Below, piece by piece: positions 1 to 13,147 of a DNA stretch of 64,000 nt. The notes under the pieces were generated by a model. It saw nothing but the letters and a program-made list of their open reading frames with translations, did not search any database and was not told the DNA's origin. The translations under genes were made by a program, and so were the position numbers. The stretch is from Motacilla alba alba (taxonomy: Eukaryota > Chordata > Aves > Passeriformes > Motacillidae), in NCBI RefSeq assembly GCF_015832195.1, contig NC_052027.1:3596001-3660000 (forward strand). Reading direction: 5' to 3'. Position 1 is the stretch's first letter; each line of letters starts with the position of its first letter.

Positions 1-2597
1 GGTTTGTGTATTTTGCCTTTTTAAAATTTTTCCTTATCCAAAGTGTCTTTTCCTTTTGTCCTTTTTGTACATCTTGCTGTGTATTCTCTTGTTCACACTT
101 AAAATGTCTCATTCAAGTCAAGTAATACTCCATAAAGCCTTATTAATTACACAGCCTTTCCCATGAGGGGATAACATTTTTGGAAAGCTTCCTTGCTGCT
201 GCTGCTGCTGAAGTTTACATTAGTGTCTTGCTTCTACAGATTCCAGATGAAAGGGTTTGTATTTTCTAACAGTCACATTCAGCTTGGTTAAAAGTTCATT
301 TTTATTCCACTTCCAATTGCACTACTGTAAAAAAGCTCCTCTTTAGGCAACACAGTAATCTTCAAAGGCTTAGGCTGACATATGTATTTAATCTAACATT
401 TATATGCTCCAAGGATATCTTATTTTGTTCAGGGTAACCTCTCATGCTTACAGTGACTGTTCTCTTTCTTATTTCTTTATAGAAAGAGAAGCAATTTCCT
501 CTCAGAGTTCCACCTTTCAGTAAGGCTTGGCTCAAATATATACCATTACTGGTGGATTCATAAGTTTAAGATGGATTACTTTCCTTTTTTTATCAAATTT
601 CTGTCTACCTGCTTTGCTCAGTTTTCAGGGCTTTGCATCTTGTGGTCCTTCCTGGCACTGTTCTGCTGCAGAGCAGTTTTTGTTATGTGAGGAAATTCTG
701 CTTTTTATTCATGCAAAACTCCTAATGATTAGGCTCCACTGTGAAGTATCTCAGGTTTTAAAAGGCAAGATAAATACCAATAACTAACTTCATTCTGACT
801 AGCCTGCTCTCTGCTGACTATCCTCCTTCATCGGATGTTGCTGATTCCTTCACTTACTGGGGTAGAGGCACACGTTCAAAAACCTTAAAATTGTTATGTC
901 ATATTTTAGTTTAGAGAGAAAAAAAAAAAGGAGGGGTTAGTTCCGCTCAGTTCTTTCCCTTTGGGAGAGCTGTGGGATTCAAGACAGGATCATGAACTGA
1001 GGCTCTGCTCTCAGCAGCAGATTATCAGAGGTGCTTCCCGAGCTGTACTTTCCTGACTGACCACTGAGTCAGCTCTCTGTGTGGGTCCAGCACATTTTAT
1101 CTGAGTGCCCCTAACACATTTAGAGCTGGAAGTGTCATAGTAGTCTGGAGATACAGATCTCCCAGTGATTTAAGTGGTGTTATCACAGTGTAAAATAGCA
1201 GTAGGGCTGTAACAAAACACCCTCTGGCTGTCAGACCTCATCCTCCCCTCAGAGATTAAACTCTGCTTCACTGGTACTGCTGCTGGAGGACAATTTGAAG
1301 TATCTTCTTTTTTAACATGAGAAATGGCCAGCTTAAAACAAGTAAAAGAGGTGATTAAAATGTAAAGGTAATGTCTGCAGTCTCATCTGTCAGAAACTGC
1401 GAGATGAATGTCTGGCTCCTTTAGATGTGGGTATATTAACACACATTTATATTCTGGCATGGTTTTGCCGCTGGCAAATACACAAAACAATTTTAAATCA
1501 AAGTTACAAAAAAACTTGCCAATTTAGCTTACTTGATAAGTAGCAGCAAGTGCTGCTTTGCATCAGATTAATACTGATTGTGGTACAGATTGTTAGCTAA
1601 AACTTGGCAGTGTAAGTGTACAAAAGTGTACAGGCTTAGTACAGCAGAAATGTAATTATAGTTTTAATTGTTCTGATAATTTCACACCATGTTCTTGGAA
1701 GTACAGGGAAAACAAAGTAGGTGGTGGTTTGGACATGTTAATAATGAGTTTCAGGCTTGGATAATTAATTTTCAAAAACTTCAGACAATTGATAGAAATT
1801 TTTTTTCAGCATTGAAGTATTTTCTCAGATATTTTATTTAGAACACCTGGCACTTCACAGCAACTTAAGGAGCATTTTGTAACGTTTACCTTTGGGAATT
1901 GTCTAGTCTGCATCTTGTTTGCTGTTATGTAATAGACCTGGAATTTCTGTATTTATGGTCCAGTTGTACACATCGTGATGCTTCAGAGTTTGAATTTTAA
2001 AGGAAGAAAACTTTACTGCTATATTTCATTAATTTCATTGAGAGTTTCTTTGGTGATTAAAAGTGAAGTGTGGTTCATGTTTACACTGAAGAATCAACTT
2101 ACAAAGAAATTTACTGATAGAATAGAGATACATCACCTACAGTTGTGATTCAAGGGCTGATACTGACCTGCTTAGCATGAACAGAAAAAACAGAGTTAGA
2201 CCTGCCATACTCTTTCTAAATTGTCACTTGCCTCTGGATTTGTGTCCCATCCAGTGTGGGCTTAGGATCCTCATTTTACTTGCATCCTGATTGTGCATTT
2301 ATCCCTGTATAAGATATCCAGGCGTCCACAGAAACTCTTGGCACCTGGAGAGGGTCAAATTCATCAGTGTGTACATGCAGTGCTGTGCTGGAGCTTGACA
2401 TTGAAATGAATATACCAGAGCTTAATAAAAGTTAAAAAAGAAAGTAAGAGTGATTTAGGCTTTTTTCTCAAGTGATGGGTGACTTGTGATTAGTTCCATG
2501 CTCCTTTTTAAAGACACAGTTGAGAAAGTATTACCACCTATTAAAGTGAATGTGCCAGCTTTAAATTCATAATCAATTATCCTTTTACTTTTTATAG
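1..2597 (+). other. SHQ1: SHQ1 intron, 3' portion
   Basis: Intron sequence upstream of the first in-window exon; its 5' end is outside the window. The acceptor is at 2596-2597 (AG after a T-rich stretch). It is AT-rich with a short CTG run at 195-210. I see no exon, RNA gene or recognisable repeat in it. Confidence 0.85.
195..210. repeat. (CTG)5 microsatellite
   Basis: Five CTG units and a preceding G, inside an SHQ1 intron. Short and probably neutral. Confidence 0.8.
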
Positions 2598-2752
2598 TTG
2601 TCTTCTCTGAGGAAGAGAGAGAGCAGATGAGAAAGTTCACAAATAAATCTTACCTTCTGGATAAAAGGAGCCGTCACCACGTGTATCTTGGATTAATTGA
2701 TATTCTTCTGGCATATTGCTATGAGATCCGTGTCAATGAAGGGGACAAGAAT
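2598..2752 (+). CDS. SHQ1: SHQ1 internal exon, fifth from last (SHQ1-specific domain)
   Basis: The 155-bp exon begins with two bases completing an upstream codon, followed by 51 codons from 2600. The product starts [13 protein letters not shown] and continues with [20 protein letters not shown], then [15 protein letters not shown] recognise this as the middle of the SHQ1-specific domain, the all-helical part that clasps dyskerin. The acceptor is tttatag and the donor is gtaagt at 2753. Ending after a complete codon makes the next junction phase 0, which agrees with the next exon. No in-frame stop or frameshift is present. The opposite-strand reading frame over this exon is a shadow. Confidence 0.95.
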
Positions 2753-4009
2753 GTAAGTTTAAAAAAGTCAAAAATATAACATATTTAGGAACTCAGTGCT
2801 GGACTCTGTACTGCCATTTAGGGAACATATCTTTTAACATGAACTTATTCCCAGGCATTAAACTTACATGATGAAGTTAAAATGAAAGGTTTTATATCTG
2901 TAGATTTGGTGCACATGGGGATTAGCAGGATTTCTAAATACCTGTGTTCTTCTGCAGCAGCATTGGAATAGAAGAGACATGGAGTAGCAGGAGATTGCAG
3001 ACAATCCTGTGTGGTTCTGGTCTGTGTATCTTGGTTTAGGCAAATTTAACAAGTAATTGTTCTTTTTTGCCCTGTGTGGATACCTTGCCCTCTTGGAATT
3101 GCTTTCCAGATACAACTCTGTGCCTCACATCTCTTGTGCTGATATGAACCAAGGAGATGTGGTTTCAATGCTTTTAACCAAAATATTGGCACATGTCATC
3201 AAGGCCATTCTGGCTTAATCAGACTGGCACACAGGGCATGCATGCACTGTAGCACTGTCCAGACCTGCTGATTCACCAGAATAATCTGGGATTGTGGTTC
3301 TGTTGCATGTTAGAGCTGCACAAAACTGCAAATCTGCCAGGACCACAGTTGTGCAATTCTTTATTGGTTTTGCTGTAACTGTATGATGTGTGTGAAAAAC
3401 ACAATGGGGTTTTTTTCTCCTTTCTCCCCTGCCCTTTTTTTTTTATTCCTACTTAATAGGAAAACCAAGACATTCAGGCCACACAAATCTTTACTAGAGC
3501 CAGGATTATAGATCAAGGCTTTCTGGCTTTTTGCCCCAGTCATCCCACTGGACCACACTTCCACTCCAATGCTATGAATCTGTCACATATTAAGAATAAT
3601 GACATTTTACATGTACTGCTGGCTTCAGGACCTTCTCTGCAAGCCAAAAGTCTTGAGCTGTTTTCATGAAACAAGGCATTCGAGCTTGGCTTTTGTTGAT
3701 TCAAGTCTGTTGCTTTGTGCAGAGGGACAGAATTCCACTAAAATACCATTTCTCTGTGTATTGCTGTTATATTTTGAAGATTTTGTGCATGGGCTGGATC
3801 ATCCTGCTATGGAAAGCAACTCAGTTATTCAACATCTGCATTGCAATATAATTTTTAATGCTGTCCTGTGGCCATTTCAATGCACATAATGTAATTACTG
3901 TTTCTTATTCACAAAGGTTCTTAAATTGCTGCCAGAATATTATCTTAAATAGTTTGCCAGCAGTGTTGGATTAGATAATACTTGTTTTACTGTCTTCTCT
4001 TAAAATCAG
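2753..4009 (+). other. SHQ1: SHQ1 intron (1,257 bp)
   Basis: Phase-0 intron with donor gtaagt and an acceptor whose last bases are aaaatcag. Short open frames on both strands have no coding character. I see no repeat or RNA gene. Confidence 0.9.
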
Positions 4010-4063
4010 GTTGAATCATCCTGGAACATCAGGAAACTGAGTGCAACATTGTGCTGGCTGGAG
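4010..4063 (+). CDS. SHQ1: SHQ1 internal exon, fourth from last (54 bp microexon-like)
   Basis: This short exon encodes exactly 18 residues, VESSWNIRKLSATLCWLE. The block matches the SHQ1 family, in which a conserved W-x-I-R-K-L-S segment leads into a helix of the SHQ1-specific domain. Both flanking junctions are phase 0, so skipping the exon would remove 18 residues without a frameshift. The acceptor AG is at 4008-4009 and the donor is gtaagc at 4064. The exon is too short to be found by ORF length; it was located by the family motif and by phase agreement with its neighbours. Confidence 0.93.
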
Positions 4064-5879
4064 GTAAGCTAAAAGTCAAGTTTTGTGTTGTGTTTTTGCT
4101 GGATTACTTGTTGGTTTTTTGGTGTTTTGTGTTGTTTCTGTGCCAAGTTTGCTCTTTCAGTATTGAAGATTAATTAATTGTACATCCTGTTTTTAATGGT
4201 ACCAGAAATTGATTTCTGGGCTCTGTAAGTTATTTGGCATGCATTGCTTTACCTGCCCCCTTCTTCTCAGCCTGACTCTTGGAATAATAAAGGTTGGAAA
4301 AGACCTTTAAGATGCTCCGGTCCAACCATACCAACACAATCACCATTTTCACTGTGAAACCATGTCTAAGTGCCACTTTTCTGTTTGAGTTGCTGCTCAT
4401 CCTTTGGGACCAGCAGAGATCAGAGCCTGAATTCCATCTCTCCACATTCAGGTTGTTCACTGAAAGCACCCAGGCATGTGCAAAGAAACTGGGGGTGGAA
4501 AGGGCTGGAGCTGGCCTGAAATCCATTCCTTCTTAAAATGCAGGAAGGTGGAAAGGCCTGTCCCAGCTCTGAGCTGAGTCTACTGAGCCAAGTCTCACTT
4601 TGCAGGATCGAAACTGAAACTGGACAGGTTTTTTGGGTCCAGTCCTTCAGTCTTTTCCACTAGTGTTGAATGTTGTATTCAGTTATAACTTGTCCTATGA
4701 CAACAGGTTTTATTTTGAGTTCTGCAGTAGCAGGTTACAAAGGAGTGCAGTTCAAATGCTCTGTCTTAAATCACAATTATTTTTTTTTTCCATATCCACA
4801 TCCTAACACAGTAAAGGAGTTATCTGCATGTGCTCACCCTTTGACAGAGCAGCTCTTGGTGCAGCCTGTGCCAACAGTGCATTTCACACCTAGAAAACTC
4901 AGTCCTGGCACCAAACTCTTAATAACTATCTCTGTTACACAAACCATTAGGGCTGGGAGTTTTCATCATTCTGTACAAAAAAAGAATGCCTCAGCTCGGG
5001 TTGGTTTGAAATGACTGCCATTTTGCTGGCCATGACATGTACACACCTTAGCCTCTAAATATTCAATCACAAACCATCAATGATTTAAATGCATGCTGGT
5101 GATCCACTAAAATGAGCAATGGGTTGAGGGAATCAGAGAATGCAAAGAAGTGCTGGCTGTCAGCAAAGTGCTTTTATTAATTTTAATAGATGGAGAGTTC
5201 AAGATGAAATAGGTATTTTTTTTAATTCATTAATAAATGGAGCATTTTGTCTTGAAAAGTGAAAGCTGGAAGGGAAATCACTTCTAGGAAAGTCTTTAAA
5301 AACTCCTTAATGCCTCTGGCCTGAGTAGATTAGAGGTGTTCCTCACTCATGAAGGAGGACAATGAACTGTTCTCCCCAGGCAGGTATATTTATCCCTGTC
5401 TTGAATATCTAGAATTTTCATGAAAAGCAGAGTCATGTATCATTTTTAAAGATCTTACATGTACACATGTATTTGGTTAATATCATATGGATTTAATTTT
5501 CCTTTATTCTTAAAAGGCTTTTTATAGCTTCTCCTTAATATATGTAATAATGTGGGACAGATGTAATTTATTGCTTTAATCTAAAGGATGGCAAAGTCTT
5601 GACTGAGATGTTTTATTCCCATGTTCTCTATGATTTTTTTTTTAATCTCAAACCACTAAAATGTACAGGACTTCTGTTATCTTGCCATGCAAACTCAGTG
5701 TGCAGTGTCTTGTTTCATTTAACACGTGCATTTCCATATCTATTCAAATACAGATTTTTAGAGGCATAATAAATCAAAATGTGGGGTTTTTTTCCCCTTC
5801 TATTCTGCTATGGCTTTTTCCCTTAAAGGAAAACAAACAAGCACACAGACTAATGCAGATTTTTCACTGATGCACACAG
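4064..5879 (+). other. SHQ1: SHQ1 intron (1,816 bp) with a CR1 fragment
   Basis: Phase-0 intron. It contains one CR1 remnant near 4282-4378 and otherwise AT-rich unique sequence. The acceptor tract before 5880 is weak: purine-rich, with only a short T run. A possible branch-point sequence, actaatg, lies near 5849. Confidence 0.88.
4282..4378 (-). mobile_element. CR1 LINE 3' fragment
   Basis: The stretch reads aggttggaaaagacctttaa followed by gtccaaccat and catgtctaagtgccact. That is the reverse complement of the CR1 3' region, so the element lies on the minus strand. It is 5'-truncated and diverged; the right boundary is uncertain. Confidence 0.75.
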
Positions 5880-6003
5880 AGTTTCTCCAGCATCCATGAT
5901 GTCCTGGTGTCTTTTGGAAGAAGAGTGCTGTGCTATCCCCTGTACAGGCATTTTGAGCTGGTGACACGTGCCTTCAGTGACACAGTCATGATTCTGCAGC
6001 TGG
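5880..6003 (+). CDS. SHQ1: SHQ1 internal exon, third from last
   Basis: The 124-bp exon encodes 41 complete residues plus the first base of a glycine codon. The core [18 protein letters not shown] is a hallmark block of the SHQ1-specific domain. It is followed by [15 protein letters not shown], matching the family in length and pattern. The start at 5880 gives SFSSIHD before the core, the same length as the TWTNVHD I recall for human SHQ1. The donor is gtgagt at 6004. The acceptor cacacag has a poor polypyrimidine tract, so exon definition may depend on other signals. Confidence 0.94.
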
Positions 6004-8703
6004 GTGAGTGTTTAGGGACTGGAAGTTGTACAAACCCTCTTCACACCTTGGCTCGTTAAAGTTACCTGCAGCTTCTCTGTTTAGCATGAGTTACTTCTTT
6101 GAGAAAAGCATTCGATTTCTTTTTTGGCCAGAAGGATCACTGAGGAGCAGTGCTTCAGTGGTTTGTTTTAAATGCTTGTGAGCTGCAGGATTAAAAACCC
6201 ACACAAATGGCAATATTAATCTTTACTACTGCCAAAAACTGTTGCTGATTGAAAATCCCATTGACATTATAACAGTCAGGGAGTGAAGTTTTAAGGGGAA
6301 GATGGATGCTGTCCCTCCTCACTTATCTGCACTGCCTTATGTTGCTGTTCATAAGTGTGAAAAAGAAAATTCTGATAACAAAACTGCAGTGATGCAGAGC
6401 TGACAGCATTTGGGGTTTTTTCTGAGGAGATTGTAGTACATGAGAGGGAAGAAATTTGCTTTTCTTTTAATGTCACAATGGAAAATGGTGTTGCAGTGAA
6501 CATTCAGTGATCCAGTGAAATATTGCCTGACTGGGTAAGTTATTACCAGGATATTTTAATTTAAAAGTCTGTGGAGTTCTTTTCTTGTGTCTCAGAATAC
6601 TGTTCCATTAAAAAGAGAATAACAGTGAAGTTCAGTTTATCTTGAGATGAATGCTCCTCCTTGAAAATGTGGAAAAACACACAGAAGTCTGTGGGGGAAA
6701 AAATGTAAAATAGAGATATATGACTTAAAGTTTCCTTCCAAATACACAGGATGAAAGCTGGTAGAATTTCATGATGGTGTAAAATCAGATTATCATATCA
6801 AATGGCACATACAGAGCTGGGGTCAGATTTTATCCTCATTTTGAGATAGTCTGTGGGAAGAGGACTGGATTTCTGAGTGTAAAATTCAGGTTTCAGGCTG
6901 TTGTCTGGCAGCTCTCTCAGCAAGGAGCTCCAGAAGGATCCAGTGACCCGCAGACACCTTCTCTGACTTCCCTGTTACACACATGGGAAGCTTTTTTTAT
7001 TCATGCTTTTAACCACAACTAGTAGGGATTTTTTAACAATCAGGAAGTAGCATCTGCACATAAAAAACAGTTTATTTATTGATCACTATAATGCTGAGCT
7101 GTAACTATGCAAAAACTGTTAAATATCATGGGCCCATGTTCTGGAAGCAGACATTTGATAGTTTGCCTGATGCAGGATTCCCTGTTTCAAGTCTGGCAAG
7201 ATTTGCAGCCTCTCATTAGAGACCCATCAAGCTACTGTAATCCAAAACTTAGAATTTATGAAGAAAGACATTTTTAGTTGGGAATTAGTGTAACATTCAC
7301 TGATGTACATTGTTACTTGGCAGATGAGTAACAGGAGTGGATGTTGGAAATGGTTTGGGCTGACAGCTTGACAGCTGGAACCTGAAAAAATCAGCAAAAT
7401 TTTAATTCCACACGTCATTTCTTTGTGAAAGAGCACACTTCTTTTTAGTCAAAATAGTGATGTTTGACAAGCATTGATGGGGATACAATTTAAAAGTTAT
7501 TAGTTATATTTGGGGTTTTAGGTTTTCTTTGCTGACTTGGTTTCCAAAACCAGTGGGTTTTTCCTGTTCTCTTTGCCATGACTTTTTGCTCTATCCATTC
7601 CTCCTCCTTATTGCCATCTTCCTCACCCTTAACTTTCATCCTCTGCCTGTATCTTTTTTCAGCATGGAATTACTTACAAATAAGCAAACAAATTTTGTGC
7701 TTGAACAGCAGGGGGAGTTCTGATCTTTTTTGTTTCTTTTTTTTTTTTTTTTCCCTCTCCTCTAAATCTGTAAAATGTAATTTCATCCCTGTTCAGGTTT
7801 CATAGCCTAGGAGGAGCCAGCCTCTTGGGAGAGGGTTATTAGATTCCATTTGCAGTGGTGGCTGTTTTCATTTGAATGTGGTTTTTTTTTTTTTTTCCTC
7901 ACCATTAAATGGTGAAAATAAATTTTTTTAAATGTTCCACCACTTAACCCTTTAGCAACTGTCATCAGAAAACTAAGGGTGGGAGATTCCAGCTAATTGG
8001 AATGTTGTGTAGGAAGGAAAAGTCAGACTGACGAGAGAAAGTATTCTGGTTGTGGACTGAGAAGACATTTTTAATCTTTTACTGTGTTTATTGACTGTGT
8101 GTCAAATAGCTCCTTCCTGAACATGAAGTGAGCTTCTTCTTTCATTTTGCCACACTATTCTGTGACTAGCAGAAGTAGGAAAATTCTCCCTAATTCCAGG
8201 CCCTGGCCTGCTGCTAGGTATTCCTTACATTGCCTCTCACAGTTCCATGTGCTTGGCCCTGCTGTGAGCTGTGTGTTCCCAGCACTGGGATTTGTGTGGG
8301 CACAAAGGGAAAACTGCTCCTCTTAAGAGAGATGGTGGGGCATAACTTCTTGTCATTTGTGAGCTACTTTTCAGCTCAGTTTGTCTCTTTTTAAACACAG
8401 TGTCCTGCCTGTCTGTGCTGCAGTTTGGAGCTGGGGGAAGGGGCTGCTTCAGCTGTGGAGAATTACACGCCTGGCTGGGCCTGCAGGCTCGGGTCTTGCA
8501 GAGATTCCTGCTGAATCCAGGGGCTCCCCATCTCCAGGGATGTGCGTGCTGGAGGACACAGTTACAGGGCTGCTGTTCCCAGCCTGGGAATCAGCCCCAG
8601 TTTCCAAGGAGGTTGTGGATACTGTGGTTATTAAACCCTCGGGTGGGAGAGGATAAAGGTGATCTGTTATGATTTCTTGTGAATCACAAAAATCTGCTTC
8701 CAG
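6004..8703 (+). other. SHQ1: SHQ1 intron (2,700 bp)
   Basis: Phase-1 intron with donor gtgagt and acceptor tgcttccag. It holds T-runs at 7737-7752 and 7882-7896 and a more GC-rich patch at about 8390-8650 with open frames on the plus strand. I could not assign that patch to any gene or repeat family. Confidence 0.88.
7737..7752. repeat. poly(T) run
   Basis: Sixteen consecutive T inside an SHQ1 intron, with a second run of about 15 T at 7882-7896. No element body is recognisable beside either run. Confidence 0.8.
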
Positions 8704-8824
8704 GGAAAGCTGCAGTGTTGAAGTGTCTGCTGGACATCCACAAGATTTTTATGGAGAGTGACCCTGCCTACATCCTTAATGATCTCTTCATTACAGACTA
8801 CTGCATCTGGATCCAGAAAGTCAA
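8704..8824 (+). CDS. SHQ1: SHQ1 penultimate exon
   Basis: The 121-bp exon starts with two bases that complete the glycine codon opened at 6003. It encodes 39 residues beginning [15 protein letters not shown], then [14 protein letters not shown] and CIWIQKV, and ends with two bases of a lysine codon. These blocks are among the most conserved parts of SHQ1. The acceptor AG is at 8702-8703 and the donor gtaagt is at 8825. The split lysine is completed by the first base of the exon 19.5 kb downstream, restoring the family sequence KVKSKKLAAL across the junction. Confidence 0.95.
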
Positions 8825-10568
8825 GTAAGTTCTTCAGCAGTTGCTGATGTGGGAGATTTTTTAGCATACTTTATCTGTGAATAAATATCAATAAAATAAA
8901 TTGTCTGCTGTATGTGGGAATATGATCAGTTTTTTCATTTAGGAACTGTGTCTGTCCAGCAATTCTGGATACAGAAGCAAAGACATTTTGAATATAGGGA
9001 CGCTGTTGGAGAAGGGAGAGAGGAATTGGATTCTAAATAAAAATGTGAATTTTCATTGATATATTAATAGGGATTTGGGGGGAAAAACAGCTTGTGGGAA
9101 TTTCTCATTCTATTGTGATCTTTCCTATGAAGAGAAATGTTTATCTAGCACTTACATAACTTCAGGATAAAGGTTGGAAGGAGCTTCCAGTTCAAAACTG
9201 ACAGCACATGCAAAGCATTCCCAGCTGCATGGAGCATTGATTTATGGGCTGTAGCAGTTGCACCAATTGATTATTAACACCAGAACAAGTGTCACAAATC
9301 CCCATGTGCTCTGTGCTCCTGCCCCTGCAGCTCTCCCTGGCACTGTGGGAATCTCTGGCTTCCACTACTTGAGAGGAAAGAGGGATTTTGCCACCTCCAG
9401 ACAAAACCCCTGCACTTCTGTGTCTCACCTGTGTTCTTTTAATGGACTCAGCACAGCTTATTTCCAGAGTTTCGGGTAGTTTGCAGCCAGACTGGTTGGA
9501 ATACCAGCATGTTTTAATGGTTTAAAACCAAAAGTATCAGTAGGAAAACAGTGGGAAGTGGATTAAATGATTAAAGCAAGCTGCATGTTCAAATCTTACT
9601 AAGCTTTATATTGTTCTTGTCAGATTTACTCTGTTTTTCGTGCAGCTTTTGTATTATTTTTCCTTCCTTTTTAGATCTTCACAGCCTTCTCTGAAAGCCA
9701 CAAAAGGTGTGAGTTGGAACAGGCATGACTAATATACACACAAAAAATGCCATTGTCTTATTTGTTAACACAGCAATGCAGACTCCTAAACCAGTGGCTA
9801 AAATAGTCTTTGTATTTAACAGGAGACTCTGGGGGATAAAATATCTGAAGTGCACAAGACAGTGAAGGGGATATAGGGAGAATTTGGTAATAATTGTGAT
9901 CAAAGGGGGAACGAGACAGAATTGAGGCAGCCTGCACAGGCTGTTGAGGTGTGACTTCAGCAGTACTTCTTGGAGAACTAAAGACCCTCAGTTCATAGCT
10001 GTTCATGATTATTTGTAGATGTTGATTCTTATTCTCTGTGTGCTTTCAGTGACTCTGTTCCCTATAACAGTATATAAAATACTTTAAAACAACTACAGGT
10101 GTTTGCAGACATTTAGATTTATCAATCCTGCTGAATTCCTGAAACAGCCAGTTCATTTTACACTGTCAAATTTGAAGAGGCCTTTTTCAACCACACCTGA
10201 ATTGTGTGGGAAATTCACCAAGTATGGGGAAATTCAGGTGGAAGTTGAGTAGAAAAAGTGCAGTAAATAAAGGAGAAAGTTATTTCATGGGTCTTTCACA
10301 AAGAAATGAGTCATTAAGCAGTAATACCTCTGCTGCCCATATCAATGAATATAATGACTAGCAAGTCAGTCATGAACCCAGTTTTCTTTAAATCCAGCCC
10401 AGGAAAATGCACGGTAGCTATAAGTGACTGATAGATTAACACATTTCCTCCCAGACTCTCACATTATGTCCCAGTTAAGCAGAACTGACAGCTGCTGGAA
10501 AGAGGGCAATTAAGCTATCTTATTGTCAGAGTGACATGGCACAATGGCTGTCTGTCATTAGGAGAGCA

Positions 10569-10584
10569 AGAGAGAGAGAGAGAG
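10569..10584. repeat. (AG)8 microsatellite
   Basis: Uninterrupted AG dinucleotides in the last SHQ1 intron. Confidence 0.8.
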
Positions 10585-10900
10585 GAGCTGCAGAACCCAG
10601 TCCTATTTTTAGGCCTGAATCAGGACAGCATTTAAGCATATGCTGCAGTTATTGCTGTGCAGTTCAGCAGTGTTTGAAGTTCAGCAAGTGCAAAGGGAAT
10701 GGGAACACTTGGTTTTGTTCCTTTGTGTTGAAGGGAACAGCTCAGCTCACTTGTCACTCAGGACATACCTTGGCAGGGTGGTGATTTGTCTGGTCAAGGC
10801 GAGGGGTCCCAGCTCCCTGAGGTGGGGCACCTGGAGAGGGGGGTGGTGCATCTTCCCTTTCAGGGATGAAGGTTGTGATGTCCCTCTGGTAATTCCCTCT

Positions 10901-11095
10901 GAGACCCTGGCACAGGGTGCCCAGAGCAGCTGGGGCTGCCCCTGGATCCCTGGCAGGGCCCAAGGCCAGGCTGGACACTGGGGCTTGGAGCAGCCTGGGA
11001 TAGTAGAAGGTGTCCCTGCCATGGCAGGGAGGTGGATTGAGATGAGATGAGCTTTGAGCTTCTTTGCCACCCTAGCCATTCTGGGGTTCTATAAT
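10901..11095 (+). mobile_element. CR1 LINE 3' fragment
   Basis: The sequence reads gagaccctggcacagggtgc, then cagagcagctggggctgcc, ggcttggagcagcctggga and aaggtgtccctgccatggca, ending near attctggggttctataat. This is CR1 3' sequence in sense orientation, close in sequence to the inverted copies at 14.55 and 38.47 kb. The left edge is uncertain. Confidence 0.85.
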
Positions 11096-13147
11096 TGCTG
11101 TTGTGGTTGAAGAGTTTTGGGAGGGGAAGGTGTTTATAGATGTTACTGTGGTGGACTTCCAGTGTTCAAGTTATTTCCATCTCCAGTCACTCTGGATACT
11201 TTGCCTGTTTTATTTCTTAACTATCATTTGCTCCGTACAGGCTTTATTAACTTCCTTTGTCTCCATTTCCTCCTGTCCTTTTGTGGCTGAGGATAATCTC
11301 AAAATCCATGGCGGGTTTTCCTTTTCTTCTTTCCCTGTAAGCAACAAACTCCTGGTGGAGGGGGGCTCTCTGTTTAACAGTTAAAACAGACTGTAGGTTC
11401 TTTTTTAGTGAAGCATCTGGGCACTTTAAAACCAGCTGGAAACAAGCTCTTCAGCTCACCTGTGCTGGCACAGATCTCTGGGTTTAGGAAGAAAGTTTGG
11501 CTCAGGCAAAACCATATTGGATATATCCAGTGAAAGAGAGCACTCAGTCCCATTCCAGAGGAAGAGAAACACCCCTGGTAGGTACTAGCTTTTACATATG
11601 CCATGTGGAAACAAAATCCTTAAAGCCAGCAGAGTGTCAATAGCTGATTACAAATTTGGTTTGAGATCATAGTTTGGCTGTGGGTAAATTAGATGAATAA
11701 GTGAATATGTCACTGGGCTGGCAAAAGCTGATTTATTGTAAGCACAGTGTATCTGGAATTGGAAATGATGAAGATGCTGAATAAAACACACACAGGTGGC
11801 TAATAGTCAGTTGGGGATGGGGAGTACAAGCCAGGTCTGGAATTCTAAGGAATTTTTTTAGGTTTTTTTTTTCCAGAAAAATTACTTTTTTCAGGTGCCT
11901 GTTACAAAGAGAAAAGTAGATTCCAAAATGTCTTAGACAATGGAAGATACTAGCAAGTGTAGCTAAAATGTCATCTTTCTGCTTGCAATCTTAAAGACAT
12001 TTTCACCTGCTTTCTAGGTTCTTAGTATTTCCCTTCAAGCTGCTAGTGAAGTGACTATTAATAATTCCATCCATTGTGTAAGGTGGCATGTAAATCCTTC
12101 TAAGTGTTGTTAGGTTTTGAAGAAAGGGAGCATGTTGCTCAGCCAAACTTATCAGAAAAGAGGGAAAAGTAAATGTTAACCTGGGTAACAAAAGCTTGAC
12201 AAAGGCCTATGAAGGCAGCTTGTGGTAAATCTCAGCAGGTGGTGTCAACATTTCTGTTGAAAAGCCAGATGCAGCCAGATGGAAAATTGCATCTTTAACC
12301 CCTGAGGTCATAATGACATGTCATCACTTCATTTGATCCCCCTGCTAAGTGAGCTTATCATCCACCCTGCTGTCACTTCTGTTATTGCTTTCATTTCCAT
12401 AATAAAATTAAATTTAATTTGCCTGGTTTGCATGCTTTTGTTCTTCAGGTCCGAGCTTTTACAAGCCACTCTGATGCATATGGCAGCCTCTCCGAGGTGA
12501 AATTAGAACTGAATTTTTGTTCTTAGTCTGGGTTTTTTTCCATCTTTCACACCTTCCTTGAAGCAGAAGGGGATGGAGGAGAGGAGAAGGGTTTTTGGGG
12601 AACCACTGGTTGGTAGATGGCTGCAATATGGGCAGCTGGGACCAGGGCAATCCAGGTGTGCATTTAGTGCAGGAGAGCTTTTTCTCCCTTCTGTCAGGAG
12701 TCTGTGTCTGTGACCCCACAGGAGCTGTGTCCTTTAGAGAAGTCAGAATAGTTTACCCACTGTCTCTTGCTGTGCTGAGGTTCCTTTGTGTGGCCTGATG
12801 TCTTTCTCCAGTGTTTTGTGTTCCCCTTTGTGCCAGGCTCCATTCACATGGGGTTTTTTGGCTGCTGTTGTACATATGTGCCTGCTGGCCATGACATGGG
12901 TGGGAGGCTGAGCAGCTTCCTCCAGTCCTTGGCCAGGCAGGCAGTACAGGCAGTTCTGCACCCCTGCTCAAGGGAACAGCTCTGGCCCATGGCAATTGAA
13001 AGGATTTTTACCTAATATTGACATGCATATTTAGCTTTAAATGTGAACCACTTTAATATTTGTAAATGTGTATTATCTTTCTTCCTGAATTGGAGGTGAA
13101 GCTGTGAGTGTTCTGGCAGTTTTCCAGGGTTTGGTGCTCTCAGTATT

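Noticed and set aside
9160..9400. Possible additional CR1 fragment (aaaggttggaaggagcttcc)
   Set aside because: Only about 20 bases resemble CR1 and the continuation does not match; too weak to list.
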